Assembly: GCA_021779835.1 (NCBI GenBank)
Contig: JAJXZX010000010.1
Location: 1-64,000 of the forward strand
DNA from: Pseudomonadota bacterium
GTDB lineage: Bacteria > Pseudomonadota > Alphaproteobacteria > Rhodobacterales > Rhodobacteraceae
Length of the DNA stretch: 64,000 nt
Direction of reading: 5' to 3'
The notes beneath the pieces were generated by a model, which had not been told where the DNA came from, searched no databases, and was given only the letters and a program-made list of their open reading frames with translations. The position numbers were made by a program, and so were the translations under genes. Of the stretch, positions 1-10,682 are shown in pieces (within the stretch, counting starts at the first letter, position 1; every line of letters starts with the position of its first letter).

Positions 1-58
1 TGCCGCTATAATGGCTGTTCTGCTCGCCGCCTTCCAAGTCCAATTCCAGCGCCAACAT
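1..58 (-). CDS. Possible 5' end of a gene running off the left edge
   Basis: On the minus strand an ATG at 58 opens a frame of 19 codons (MLALELDLEGGEQNSHYSG) that is still open at the window edge. It lies about 90 bp downstream of the ArsR regulator on the same strand, so it could be a target gene or simply chance. There is no clear ribosome-binding site and too little sequence to recognise a family. Confidence 0.2.
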   Translation of the reverse strand, partial: MLALELDLEGGEQNSHYSG

Positions 59-148
59 GCTCAAATCACCGCATGAACCCTTTGTTCATGACCGACTAGC
101 AAAGGTCCGGGCCGATCTGTCGTTAACGCCAAATCTTGCGACGCGCCA

Positions 149-490
149 TCAGGCGCAGAATTCCTGATAAAGCGTGCTAATGATAACCCGCGCCTTTTCG
201 TCCAACAGCGAATAGGTGATCGACCGGCCATCGCGCGTGCAATCCACCAGCCCATCCTCGCGCAACCGCGCCAGTTGCTTGGACACCGCAGACTGCGGCA
301 ATTGCAGGAAATCTTCCAATTCACCAACGCTCGCGCTGCCTTCGGCCAAACGGCACAAGATCACAAGCCGCGCCGGATGCGACAAGGATTTCAGGAAATC
401 CGTGGTCCGCTGCGCGTTCTCCAGCATCTCGCCAGAGTTCGGCGGCAACGGATCATTGGCACTCTCAAGGACTGCTTGGACGTTTTTCAT
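149..490 (-). CDS. ArsR-family repressor, SqrR/BigR-like persulfide-sensor candidate
   Basis: Small winged-helix repressor of 113 residues from the ATG at 490; a GTG at 502 would add four residues. The core reads LSHPARLVILCRLAEG, then the recognition helix LPQSAVSKQLARLREDGLV and the wing TRDGRSITYSL, which is typical ArsR. The metal-site motif ELCVCDL is absent. Instead there is one cysteine in the LVILC helix (C46) and one near the C terminus (EFCA, C112), 66 residues apart. That equals the C41-C107 spacing of R. capsulatus SqrR, which forms a tetrasulfide link when exposed to sulfide-derived persulfides. A third cysteine (VDCTRD) lies in the wing. Inference: a repressor of sulfide-oxidation genes. 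No sulfide gene is visible here, so the target may lie left of the window. Confidence 0.85.
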   Translation of the reverse strand: MKNVQAVLESANDPLPPNSGEMLENAQRTTDFLKSLSHPARLVILCRLAEGSASVGELEDFLQLPQSAVSKQLARLREDGLVDCTRDGRSITYSLLDEKARVIISTLYQEFCA

Positions 491-571
491 CGGGGTGCCC
501 ACTTGGCAGTTTCATATATCCCCTTTGTAACACGCCCAGTTGCGGCGACAAGCCACCTCTCTTGCGACGCG

Positions 572-976
572 TCACCGCGCTCCCGGCGCGTCGCCATCAA
601 CCGGCCTTGGCCTGCCCGCCTCATCAATCGCAACAAAGGTGAAAATCGCCTCGGTGACCTTCTCTCGATAGCCCTTGCGGTCGCGCAGCACCCACGCCTC
701 GATGCCAATCCCCATCGAGGTGCGCCCGACCCGCTCGACCTGCGCGTAGATGCACAGCACGTCGCCCACCTTGACCGGTCGGATGAATTTCATCGCGTCG
801 ATGGCCACGGTGGCCACCCGCCCCCGCGCGCGCATCCCTGACACGATGCCCGCCGCAATATCCATCTGCGACAGAACCCAGCCGCCGAAAATATCGCCGT
901 TCACATTGACATCCGCCGGCATCGCCAGCGTGCGCAGCGTCAATTCACCCTTCGGTTCCCCGTCTGTCCCGGTCAT
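572..976 (-). CDS. yciA: YciA-type acyl-CoA thioesterase
   Basis: Single hotdog-fold protein of 134 residues, the normal YciA length. It would hydrolyse short to medium acyl-CoA thioesters in the cytoplasm. The family signature is present: an N-terminal LRTLAMPADVNVNGDIFGGWVLSQMD stretch with the catalytic Asn/Asp region, followed by the beta strands VDAMKFIRPVKVGDVL and FTFVAID. It starts at the ATG at 976. It lies downstream of pobA on the same strand with a 63-bp gap and could be read through from it, but no specific link to hydroxybenzoate catabolism is shown. The family is well recognised; the physiological acyl-CoA is unknown. Confidence 0.88.
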   Translation of the reverse strand: MTGTDGEPKGELTLRTLAMPADVNVNGDIFGGWVLSQMDIAAGIVSGMRARGRVATVAIDAMKFIRPVKVGDVLCIYAQVERVGRTSMGIGIEAWVLRDRKGYREKVTEAIFTFVAIDEAGRPRPVDGDAPGAR

Positions 977-1039
977 GCAAATCCCCTCGGCCTCGTTCCG
1001 CCCGACGATACCGCCCTTTCCCGCCGGGGCAAGACCTGT

Positions 1040-3136
<2,097 letters not shown>

Positions 3137-3206
3137 GCGACCATTGACCTCGCCCGCATCGCGGCTACTCTCGCCCCCAAAGCACACCCAACAAAGGCGC
3201 AGCCCC

Positions 3207-4445
3207 GTGACCAACTCCCCGATCGACCCCGTCAAACTCGACCGCCTGGCTGAGGTCGCGATCCGCGTCGGCCTCAACCTGCAACCGGGGCAAGACCTTT
3301 TGCTGACCGCCCCCACCGCCGCCCTTCCCTTCGTGCGCCGCCTCGCGGTCCATGCCTACAAGGCGGGCGCGGGCCTCGTCACCCCGATCTTCTCGGACGA
3401 GGAACTCACCCTCGCCCGCTTCCACAACGCGCGCGAGGACAGCTTCGACCGCGCGCCCAACTGGCTTTACAACGGCATGGCCGCCGCCTTTGACGCGAAC
3501 ACCGCCCGCATGGCGGTGGTCGGCGATAACCCGATGATGCTGTCCGCCGAAAACCCCGACCACGTCGCCCGCGCCAACAAGGCGACCTCGCTCGCCTATC
3601 GCCCGGCGCTGTCGAAAATCTCGGGCTTCGACATCAACTGGAACCTCACCGCCTACCCCAACCCCGCTTGGGCGCGCCAGATGTTCCCCGATCTTGACGC
3701 CAACGCCGCCACCGCCAAACTGGCCGAGGCGATCTTCGCCGCCTCGCGCATCGACGGCGACGATCCGGTCGCCAACTGGGCCGCCCACAACGCCAACCTG
3801 CGCCGCCGCACCCAATGGCTGAACGGCCAGCGCTTTGCCGCGCTTCACTTCACCGGCCCCGGCACCGACCTTACCGTGGGTCTCGCCGACGGCCACGAAT
3901 GGCACGGCGGCGCGTCTACCGCGAAAAACGGCATCACCTGCAACCCCAACATCCCGACAGAGGAGGTGTTCACCACCCCCCACGCCCAAAGGGTCGAGGG
4001 CTATGTGCGCGCCACCAAACCCCTTTCGCACCAAGGCACCCTGATCGAGGGGATCGAGGTCCGCTTCACCAACGGCGCCATCACCGAAGCGCGTGCCGCC
4101 AAGGGCGAGGCGGTGCTGCAAAAGGTGTTGGACAGTGACGCAGGTGCGCGCCGTCTGGGCGAGGTCGCGCTGGTGCCACATTCCTCGCCGATCTCGCACA
4201 GCGGGCTGTTGTTCTACAACACGCTGTTCGACGAAAATGCCGCCTGCCACATCGCCTTGGGCCAGTGCTATTCCAAATGCTTCCTCGACGGCGCCACCCT
4301 CACGCCGGAACAAATCGCGGCACAGGGCGGCAATTCCAGCATCATCCATATCGACTGGATGATCGGCTCGGATCAGATCGACATCGACGGTATCACAGCC
4401 GACGGCAGTCGCACCCCGGTGTTCCGCAAGGGCGAATGGGCCTGA
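3207..4445 (+). CDS. M29-family metalloaminopeptidase
   Basis: Cytoplasmic aminopeptidase of the thermophilic-aminopeptidase family (AmpS/AmpT/PepS), which uses two divalent metals to remove N-terminal residues from peptides. The length from the GTG at 3207 is 412 residues, matching the usual 410. Recognisable segments are LDRLAEVAIRVGLNLQPGQDLLL at the N terminus, the NIPTEEVFTTPH metal region, VALVPHSSPISHSGLLFYNTLFDENAACHIALGQCY and the C-terminal IHIDWMIGSDQIDIDGI. An ATG-led extension to 3051 would overlap pobR, so I reject it. It lies 70 bp after pobR and is convergent with znuA, whose stop codon abuts its own. There is no evidence for a specific substrate. Confidence 0.92.
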   Translation: MTNSPIDPVKLDRLAEVAIRVGLNLQPGQDLLLTAPTAALPFVRRLAVHAYKAGAGLVTPIFSDEELTLARFHNAREDSFDRAPNWLYNGMAAAFDANTARMAVVGDNPMMLSAENPDHVARANKATSLAYRPALSKISGFDINWNLTAYPNPAWARQMFPDLDANAATAKLAEAIFAASRIDGDDPVANWAAHNANLRRRTQWLNGQRFAALHFTGPGTDLTVGLADGHEWHGGASTAKNGITCNPNIPTEEVFTTPHAQRVEGYVRATKPLSHQGTLIEGIEVRFTNGAITEARAAKGEAVLQKVLDSDAGARRLGEVALVPHSSPISHSGLLFYNTLFDENAACHIALGQCYSKCFLDGATLTPEQIAAQGGNSSIIHIDWMIGSDQIDIDGITADGSRTPVFRKGEWA

Positions 4446-5315
4446 TCACCCCTTGACGCAATCGGCCACCGTCTTGGCCAGATTGCGCAGCAGGGTCTCA
4501 TAAAGCTGGGGCGAGGGCGTGTCGGACAGCGAGGTCGCCTCGGGGTCTTGCCCCGCGCCAATCCGCGCGCCGCTGCCCTCTGTCACCGTGGCAATGAACT
4601 TCGGGTCACGCCCCAACTCGGGGAACACACAGGTCGCCTTGGCCTTGGCAATCGTCGCGCGGATCTCGCTTAACCGCGCGGCGGAGGGCGAGGCCGCATC
4701 CCCCAACTCAATCGCCCCCACCACGGTCAGCCCGTAGTGGTCGGCAAAATAGCCGAAAGCATCGTGAAACTCGACAATCGGCACACCCTTGGCGGGCGCC
4801 AGTTCCACCACCAACTCCGCATCCACCGCCCGGATACGCGCCGCCGCCGCCGCCGCATTCGCGCTGTAAATATCCGCATGGTCGGGGTCCAAGGCCCCCA
4901 GCTTTGCGGCAATCGTGCCCACCCAAGCCTCTGCATTCACCGGGTCGAGCCACGCGTGCGGGTCCACCCCCTCACCATCGCCAAACGACCGCATGTGCCC
5001 GCCGGCCTCATGCAACAGCGACACTGCGCGCCCCCCCACGCCCAGTGAGTCAATCGCCCGCGCCAAGGCGGGCATCAGTTCCGGCCCGTCCCAAAACACA
5101 ATGTCAGCATGGGCCAACGCCTCTGCCTGCGACGGGCGCATCTGGAAGTTATGCGGGTCGCCCCCGGTCGGCAGCAACACCGTGGGCGCACCAAGATCAC
5201 CCATCACCTGCAGCACCAGCGACTGAATCGGCGCGAAATCAGTGACCACCTTCGGCACCGCCGCATAGGCAGGCTGCGTCAGGGCAACAAGGGCAAGCGT
5301 CAGGGCATAGCGCAT
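4446..5315 (-). CDS. znuA: Zinc ABC transporter periplasmic binding protein ZnuA
   Basis: Periplasmic zinc-binding protein of 289 residues with an N-terminal signal peptide (MRYALTLALVALTQPAYA). Candidate zinc ligands of the family are in place: His in GDPHNF, His in DPHAWLD and His in EFHDAFGYF. The His/Asp-rich flexible loop found in many ZnuA proteins between the first two is missing; the stretch after GGRAVSLL is short and contains only HEAGGHMRS. The start is chosen at the ATG at 5315, which has GGAG at a sensible distance; an ATG at 5318 and a TTG at 5321 are in frame. It is divergent from zur-znuC-znuB across a shared operator region. Confidence 0.93.
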   Translation of the reverse strand: MRYALTLALVALTQPAYAAVPKVVTDFAPIQSLVLQVMGDLGAPTVLLPTGGDPHNFQMRPSQAEALAHADIVFWDGPELMPALARAIDSLGVGGRAVSLLHEAGGHMRSFGDGEGVDPHAWLDPVNAEAWVGTIAAKLGALDPDHADIYSANAAAAAARIRAVDAELVVELAPAKGVPIVEFHDAFGYFADHYGLTVVGAIELGDAASPSAARLSEIRATIAKAKATCVFPELGRDPKFIATVTEGSGARIGAGQDPEATSLSDTPSPQLYETLLRNLAKTVADCVKG

Positions 5316-5354
5316 CATCAACTCCGGGGATTGCGTTCAGGCCCTCCCCTATCT

Positions 5355-5371
5355 ATGTTACATGATAACAT
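5355..5371. promoter_or_regulatory. Candidate Zur operator 1
   Basis: A perfect 6-bp inverted repeat, ATGTTA-N5-TAACAT, lies between the divergent znuA and zur starts. Its form fits Zur boxes, which are AT-rich palindromes containing TGTTA and TAACA arms. Position and genes make zinc-dependent repression of both transcripts likely, but binding is inferred. Confidence 0.7.
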
Positions 5372-5380
5372 GTCAAGCGA

Positions 5381-5395
5381 TGTAATATCATAACA
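5381..5395. promoter_or_regulatory. Candidate Zur operator 2
   Basis: An imperfect palindrome, TGTAATATCATAACA, lies 9 bp after the first site and 12 bp before the zur start codon. It shares the TAACA arm with the first site. Two adjacent boxes would allow separate control of the two promoters; the symmetry is weaker here. Confidence 0.5.
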
Positions 5396-5407
5396 GTGCG
5401 AGACCCC

Positions 5408-5905
5408 ATGTCCCACGATCCCGCCTTCGCACCACACGACCACGCCCATTGCGCAGGCGACGTTCTCGCCCGCGCCGAGGCGATCAGCGCCGAACGTGGC
5501 GTGCGCCTGACCCCGGTGCGCCGCCGCACGCTGGAAATCCTACTGGAACATCACCGCGCGCTTGGCGCTTATGACGTGCTCGACCGCTTGGCGACCGAGG
5601 GCTTCGGCAAACAGCCCCCCGTCGCCTATCGCGCACTTGATTTCCTCGTCGAGCACGGGCTGGCTCACCGCATCAACCGCCTCAACGCCTTCACCGCCTG
5701 TATGCACCCGGGCGAGACCCATTCCGCCGCGTTCCTGATCTGCCGCACCTGCCACGCCGTTGCAGAGGCCCCCGCCGCCCGCATTCGCACCGCGCTAGAG
5801 GCGACCGCAAGCGAGCTTGGGTTCAAGGTCGAACGCGCCAATGTCGAGGCGCTCGGCCTCTGCCCCGCCTGCCAAACGCCCGCCGACCCGCAGGTGCAAG
5901 CATGA
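5408..5905 (+). CDS. zur: Zinc-uptake regulator Zur (Fur family)
   Basis: Metal-dependent repressor of 165 residues from the ATG at 5408; a GTG at 5396 is in frame but falls beside the putative operator. The Fur winged helix is visible ([29 protein letters not shown], then [21 protein letters not shown]). The dimerisation half carries two CxxC pairs, CRTC and CPAC, for the structural zinc. The N terminus is unusually His-rich ([12 protein letters not shown]). Genetic linkage to znuABC and the sequence [11 protein letters not shown] point to Zur rather than Fur or Mur. It overlaps znuC by an ATGA, so regulator and transporter are co-transcribed and probably autoregulated through the boxes upstream. 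Confidence 0.92.
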   Translation: MSHDPAFAPHDHAHCAGDVLARAEAISAERGVRLTPVRRRTLEILLEHHRALGAYDVLDRLATEGFGKQPPVAYRALDFLVEHGLAHRINRLNAFTACMHPGETHSAAFLICRTCHAVAEAPAARIRTALEATASELGFKVERANVEALGLCPACQTPADPQVQA

Positions 5906-6681
5906 CCCTGATTGCGGCGAAAGACGTATCTGTCCGCTTCGGCGGTGCCACCGTGCTCGACAACGTCAGCATGACCGTCCACCCGGGCGAGATCCTGACC
6001 ATTGTCGGCCCCAACGGCTCGGGCAAATCCACCCTGCTGCGCGCGCTTCTGGGCATCCTTCCCACCAGTTCCGGCACTGTCACGCAAAAGCCCGGCCTGC
6101 GCATCGGCTATGTGCCGCAGAAACTGCACATCGACGGCAGCCTGCCGATGACCGTGCGCCGCTTTCTGTCGCTTCCCACCCGCCACTCGGCCTCTGACGC
6201 CAGCGCCGCCCTCGCCCGCACCGGCATGGCGGGTACCGAGGCGAAACAGATGACCGACCTGTCCGGCGGTCAGTTCCAACGCGTGCTTCTGGCCCGCGCG
6301 CTGCTGACCAAGCCGGAAATCCTTGTTCTGGACGAGCCGACCCAAGGCCTCGACCAACCCGGCGAGGCGGGGTTTTACCGTCTGATCGAAGAGGTGCGCC
6401 ACGACCTTGGCTGCGCCATCCTCATGGTCAGCCATGACCTGCACGTCGTGATGGCAGCGTCCGATCGCGTGATCTGCCTCAACGGCCATGTCTGCTGCGA
6501 AGGCGCGCCGCATGTGGTGTCGAACGCCCCCGAATACCGCGCCCTGTTCGGCCTTGGCACCCGTGGCGCGCTGGCGCTTTACCAACACGTCCACGACCAC
6601 GATCACAGCCATGACCACGGGCACGGCCACGATCATGCGCACCCCCACCACTTGGCCGAGGATCACGCCCATGACGCCTGA
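5902..6681 (+). CDS. znuC: Zinc ABC transporter ATPase ZnuC
   Basis: Cytoplasmic ATP-binding subunit of the zinc importer, 259 residues. Walker A is GPNGSGKST (residues 36-44), the signature is LSGGQFQR, Walker B is ILVLDEP and the switch histidine is in MVSHDLHV. After the ATPase core the protein has a tail of about 31 residues containing 14 histidines alternating with Asp, Gly and Ala. A cytosolic His-rich tail may bind zinc near the transporter or sense it. ZnuA in this locus lacks the loop that usually does this outside. The start overlaps the zur stop; znuB follows 17 bp later. Confidence 0.94.
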   Translation: MTLIAAKDVSVRFGGATVLDNVSMTVHPGEILTIVGPNGSGKSTLLRALLGILPTSSGTVTQKPGLRIGYVPQKLHIDGSLPMTVRRFLSLPTRHSASDASAALARTGMAGTEAKQMTDLSGGQFQRVLLARALLTKPEILVLDEPTQGLDQPGEAGFYRLIEEVRHDLGCAILMVSHDLHVVMAASDRVICLNGHVCCEGAPHVVSNAPEYRALFGLGTRGALALYQHVHDHDHSHDHGHGHDHAHPHHLAEDHAHDA

Positions 6682-6698
6682 GCGCCCCGAGACCTCCA

Positions 6699-7493
6699 AT
6701 GCTTGACGATTTCCTCATCCGCGCCGCCCTCGCAGGCGTCGGCCTCGCCCTTGCCGCCGGGCCGCTGGGCTGCTTTGTGGTCTGGCGTCGCATGGCCTAT
6801 TTCGGCGACGCCACCGCCCACGCCGCCATCCTTGGCGTCGCCCTCGCGCTGGCCTTTTCACTGTCGATCTTCGCGGGCACGCTGGGTGTTGCCCTTTTGA
6901 TGGCGTTGACCGTCTCCACCCTCGCCGGTCGTGGCTGGGCGATGGACACCACGCTGGGCGTTCTCGCCCATTCCGCGCTCGCCTTCGGCCTGATTGCGAT
7001 CAGCTTTGTCCACGGCGTCCGCGTGGATCTGGAGGCCTACCTCTTCGGCGACATCCTCGCCGTCTCGCGCAGCGATCTGGTGTTCATCTGGACCGGCGCA
7101 ACCCTCGTGCTGGCCCTTCTCGCCTGGCGCTGGTCCGCCCTGCTCACCGCCACGCTCAGCGAGGACCTCGCCCAAGCCTCGGGCCTCAACCCCGCACGCG
7201 AGCGTCTGGTGTTGACCCTCGCCCTTGCCGTCGTGGTTGCCGTGGCGATCAAAGTCGTTGGCGCCCTCTTGATCGCTGCCATGCTGATCATCCCCGCCGC
7301 CGCCGCCCGCAGCTTTGCCCGCACACCCGAGGCGATGGCCCTGTTCGCCATCCTGATCGGCGCGGCCTCCGCGCTTGGTGGCCTTTTCGCGTCGCTGCAT
7401 TTCGACACGCCTGCCGGCCCCTCGATCATCGCGGTCGCAGCGGTGATCTTTGCCGCTGCCGTCAGTTTTGGCGCGCTACGTCAAAGGGCGTGA
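6699..7493 (+). CDS. znuB: Zinc ABC transporter permease ZnuB
   Basis: Inner-membrane channel subunit of the ZnuABC importer, 264 residues with about seven to nine hydrophobic helices. The N terminus LDDFLIRAALAGVGLALAAGPLGCFVVWRRMAYFGDATAHAAILG is the classic ABC-3 permease opening, and the central KVVGALLIAAMLIIPAAAARSFA helix is also typical. It is the last gene of zur-znuC-znuB. A hairpin belonging to the dispersed repeat family follows 7 bp after the stop and may end transcription. Confidence 0.94.
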   Translation: MLDDFLIRAALAGVGLALAAGPLGCFVVWRRMAYFGDATAHAAILGVALALAFSLSIFAGTLGVALLMALTVSTLAGRGWAMDTTLGVLAHSALAFGLIAISFVHGVRVDLEAYLFGDILAVSRSDLVFIWTGATLVLALLAWRWSALLTATLSEDLAQASGLNPARERLVLTLALAVVVAVAIKVVGALLIAAMLIIPAAAARSFARTPEAMALFAILIGAASALGGLFASLHFDTPAGPSIIAVAAVIFAAAVSFGALRQRA

Positions 7494-7499
7494 TCGTGG

Positions 7500-7550
7500 C
7501 CCGCCGGGCATGCCTCCGGCGGGGATATTTTGTCCAAAGCAATGGGGAGG
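7500..7550 (+). repeat. Dispersed intergenic repeat, copy A
   Basis: An 8-bp perfect stem, CCCGCCGG (7500-7507) with CCGGCGGG (7516-7523), is followed at once by GATATTTTGTCCAAAGCAAT. The same hairpin-plus-tail occurs at three other sites in the window. It sits between the convergent znuB and ugd genes, where it could act as a terminator: GC-rich stem followed by an ATATTTT run. Confidence 0.7.
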
Positions 7551-7573
7551 GGCGCCTCCATCTGACGCCGCGC

Positions 7574-8878
7574 TTAGCGCCCGACGCCGACGTAAGTGGT
7601 GAAGCCCGCCTTCTTGGCATCCTTGGCCGAATAGATGTTACGCAAATCCGCCATCTGCGGCGTCGCCATCTTCTTGGCGATGCGGGCCAGATCCAGCGCG
7701 CGGAACTCATTCCACTCGGTCAGGATCACCAGCACATGCGCGCCCTGCGCCGCCTGATAGGCATCTTCCATCCACTTCACGCCGGGCAGCAGAGCCTCGC
7801 CCTCGCGCTTACCCTGCGGATCGACCACTTTGACCTTGGCCCCACCGCCGACCAGCGCCGGGATGATGGTCAGTGACGGCGCCTCGCGCATGTCGTCGGT
7901 GTTCGGCTTGAAGGTAACGCCCAGAATGGCCACTGTCTTGCCGTTCACCGTGCCGTCGCACAGGTCGACAATCCGGTCGATCATACGCCGCTTGATCTCT
8001 TCATTCACCTTGATCACCGCCTCGGTGATCTGCATCGGCACCGCATGGTCCTGCCCGATCCGCGCTAACGCACGGGTATCCTTGGGGAAGCATGATCCGC
8101 CATAGCCCGGCCCGGCATGCAGGAACTTGTTGCCGATGCGCCCGTCAAGGCCCATGCCGCGCGCCACATCCTTCACATCGGCGCCGACCCGTTCGCACAG
8201 GCCCGCAATCTCGTTGATAAAGGTGATCTTGGTCGCCAGAAACGCGTTCGCCGCGTATTTGATCATCTCGGCGGATTCCAGATCGGTGAACACGATCGGG
8301 AAATCGCGCAGGAACAGGGGGCGATAGACATCCGCCATCACCTCTTTGGCGCGTTCACTTTGCACGCCAACCACCACGCGGTCCGGCCGCATGAAGTCGT
8401 CAATCGCCGCCCCTTCGCGCAGGAATTCGGGGTTGGAGGCGACGTCAAACTCTGCCGCCGGGTGCGCCTTGCGGATCGTGCGCATCACTTGCTTGTTGGT
8501 GCCCACCGGAACCGTCGATTTGGTCACGATCACCGCATAGCCGGTCAGCGCCGCGCCGATTTCCTCGGCCGCCGCCATCACATAGGTCAAGTCCGCATGG
8601 CCATCGCCGCGCCGCGTCGGCGTGCCGACCGCGATGAACACCGCGTCCGCCCCCGCCACCGCCGCCTTCAGATCGGTGGTGAAACCCAGCCGCCCCGCCG
8701 CCACGTTGCGCGCCATCACCTCGTCCAGACCGGGCTCGTAAATCGGCACCTTACCAGCCTCGAGCATCTCAATCTTCTTGGGGTCTTTATCGACGCAGAT
8801 CACCTCATGCCCGAAATCCGAAAAACAGACGCCGGAAACAAGGCCGACATACCCGGTGCCAATCATCGCAATTTTCAT
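7574..8878 (-). CDS. ugd: UDP-glucose 6-dehydrogenase
   Basis: Converts UDP-glucose to UDP-glucuronate with two NAD+ in the cytoplasm, supplying uronic acid for capsule, exopolysaccharide or lipopolysaccharide. The length is 434 residues. Motifs are the N-terminal Rossmann fold MKIAMIGTGYVGLVSGVCFSDFGHEV, the catalytic cysteine in GPGYGGSCFPKDTRAL and the C-terminal domain ILGVTFKPNTDDMREAPS. The true start is the ATG at 8878, where the dinucleotide fold begins. An epimerase for the product lies 0.8 kb away on the same strand, separated by a CAP-domain gene on the other strand. Confidence 0.95.
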   Translation of the reverse strand: MKIAMIGTGYVGLVSGVCFSDFGHEVICVDKDPKKIEMLEAGKVPIYEPGLDEVMARNVAAGRLGFTTDLKAAVAGADAVFIAVGTPTRRGDGHADLTYVMAAAEEIGAALTGYAVIVTKSTVPVGTNKQVMRTIRKAHPAAEFDVASNPEFLREGAAIDDFMRPDRVVVGVQSERAKEVMADVYRPLFLRDFPIVFTDLESAEMIKYAANAFLATKITFINEIAGLCERVGADVKDVARGMGLDGRIGNKFLHAGPGYGGSCFPKDTRALARIGQDHAVPMQITEAVIKVNEEIKRRMIDRIVDLCDGTVNGKTVAILGVTFKPNTDDMREAPSLTIIPALVGGGAKVKVVDPQGKREGEALLPGVKWMEDAYQAAQGAHVLVILTEWNEFRALDLARIAKKMATPQMADLRNIYSAKDAKKAGFTTYVGVGR

Positions 8879-9044
8879 GAAACTACCCTTGTTACCTTTG
8901 CCCCACGTTTTTAAAAAGCCATGCGGGAAGCCGCGCAGTCTGTCAATCAGCGCTACGGAAAAGGTTGCCAAACGCGCCAATCCGTCCCATCTTCGCAACC
9001 CTGAGGCGCAACCAATCGCCCAACCTGAGCAGAGAAAGTGCCCG

Positions 9045-9659
9045 ATGTTCAAGCTTTTCGCCCTTTGCCTCGCGCTGACGTTTGCGCCCGCCGCCTATGC
9101 CTGCTCGGTTGCCACGCTTCCCGGCGCGTCCGCACCGGTGCCCGCAGGCGCCGACCTCAACCAACAGCTGCTCGACCATCTCATCCTGTCAGAGGTCAAC
9201 TATGCCCGCTGCCAAAACGGTCGCGCGCCCCTGACGGCAGCGCCGAGCCTGCAGCAGGTCGGCCTTGGCCACAGCCGCTGGATGGTGCAAAGTGGTAAAT
9301 TCTCGCACGAAGGCGGCCCGTCCGGACGGGCTACGCTGGCAGGCCGCATCAACAGCGCGGGCCTTCCCTATCACTTCGCCGCCGAAAACATCGCGACCGC
9401 GCATCAGTTTCGGCTTGACAATGTCACTGTCACCCCGGGCAAAAGCGCGTGTGTTTTCCATGACATGCAGGGCCATTTGATTGCCCAGCAGACCTATGCG
9501 AGCCTTGCCCATACCGTCGTCACCGACTGGATGAACTCTCCCGGTCACCGCGCCAATATCCTGAACCCGCAACTACGCGAGGTTGGCACCGGCACCGCGT
9601 ATAAGGTCGACGGTGCCTTCTGTGGTCTGTTCTTCTTCACGCAAGACTTCGTGGGCTAG
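9045..9659 (+). CDS. Secreted CAP-domain (SCP/PR-1-like) protein
   Basis: Exported protein of 204 residues with a signal peptide (MFKLFALCLALTFAPAAYA). The mature part is a CAP domain: VNYARCQNGRAPLTAAPSLQQVGLGHSRWMVQSGKFSHEG, then the C-terminal signature VVTDWMNSPGHRANILNPQLREVGTG. These give the usual CAP-cavity histidines and glutamate. Bacterial CAP proteins are mostly of unknown function and are not proven proteases. Four further cysteines in the mature chain could form disulfides. It is placed between ugd and the epimerase but on the opposite strand, so it is not part of that unit. Confidence 0.88.
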   Translation: MFKLFALCLALTFAPAAYACSVATLPGASAPVPAGADLNQQLLDHLILSEVNYARCQNGRAPLTAAPSLQQVGLGHSRWMVQSGKFSHEGGPSGRATLAGRINSAGLPYHFAAENIATAHQFRLDNVTVTPGKSACVFHDMQGHLIAQQTYASLAHTVVTDWMNSPGHRANILNPQLREVGTGTAYKVDGAFCGLFFFTQDFVG

Positions 9660-9661
9660 GT

Positions 9662-10672
9662 TCAGACCGCGTAATACTCGCGATACCACGCCACGAACCT
9701 CGCCACACCGTCGCGGATATCCGTGCGCGGCAGCGCGCCCACAAGCCGCTCTTGCAGCCGCGTCTCGGCCCAGGTCGCGGGCACGTCACCCGGCTGCATC
9801 GGCAGATAGTTGCGCTTGGCCACTTTGCCGGTTGCGGCTTCAATCGCCTCGATGAACGCCATCAACTGCACCGGCGCGCCGTTGCCGATATTCACCACCC
9901 GCCACGGCGCCACCGGTGACAGGCTGTCACCCTCCGGCACCGCCGCATCCGAGCGCACCGGCACCGCATCAATCAGCCGCGCGATCCCCTCGACCAGATC
10001 CTCAACATAGGTGAAGTCCCGCATCATGTCGCCGTTGTTGTAAACGTCGATTGGCTCACCCGCGAGGATTGCCTTGGTGAACTTGAACAGCGCCATGTCG
10101 GGGCGGCCCCACGGCCCATACACCGTGAAAAAGCGGAACATCGTGGTCGGAATGTCGTAAAGATGCGCATAGGAATGCGCCATCGCCTCGCCCGCCTTCT
10201 TGGTCGCGGCATAGAATGACATCTGGCTGTCGGCCTTGTCCGTCTCGGCGTAGGGCATATGCGTATTCGCGCCGTAAACCGACGAGGTCGAGGCGATCAT
10301 CAGATGCGAAGGCCGATGCGCCCGCGCCGCCTCCAGTATCTCGAACGTCCCCACAAGGTTCGCTTCGACATAGGACCGTGGCGCGTCAATCGAATACCGC
10401 ACCCCCGCCTGCGCCGCGAGATGCACGATCACATCGGGCCTTTCCCGCGCCACCAAGGCCATCACCCGCCCCGGTTCCTCCAACAACCCCACCTCAGCGC
10501 GGAACTTTGGCGAGCGCGCAAGCATCTCATGCCGCCGCTCTTTCAGCGTGACGTCGTAATAGGCCGTCATCCCGTCAAGCCCGACAACCTCAAATCCCGC
10601 CGCCAGCAGCCGTGCGCTGAGGTGATAGCCGATGAACCCGGCAGAGCCGGTAACCAAAACCTTCCGCGTCAC
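9662..10672 (-). CDS. NAD-dependent UDP-glucuronate 4-epimerase-like protein
   Basis: Extended short-chain dehydrogenase of 336 residues. The N terminus is [43 protein letters not shown], followed by [32 protein letters not shown], the catalytic Ser-Tyr-Lys as STSSVYG and YAATKKAGE, and [32 protein letters not shown]. This set is typical of UDP-glucuronate 4-epimerases (CapI/LpsL type), which make UDP-galacturonate. The start is a GTG at 10672. With ugd nearby it could form a two-step route from UDP-glucose to UDP-galacturonate. Specificity is inferred from motifs only. Confidence 0.87.
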   Translation of the reverse strand: MTRKVLVTGSAGFIGYHLSARLLAAGFEVVGLDGMTAYYDVTLKERRHEMLARSPKFRAEVGLLEEPGRVMALVARERPDVIVHLAAQAGVRYSIDAPRSYVEANLVGTFEILEAARAHRPSHLMIASTSSVYGANTHMPYAETDKADSQMSFYAATKKAGEAMAHSYAHLYDIPTTMFRFFTVYGPWGRPDMALFKFTKAILAGEPIDVYNNGDMMRDFTYVEDLVEGIARLIDAVPVRSDAAVPEGDSLSPVAPWRVVNIGNGAPVQLMAFIEAIEAATGKVAKRNYLPMQPGDVPATWAETRLQERLVGALPRTDIRDGVARFVAWYREYYAV

Positions 10673-10682
10673 GCCAAGCCCC

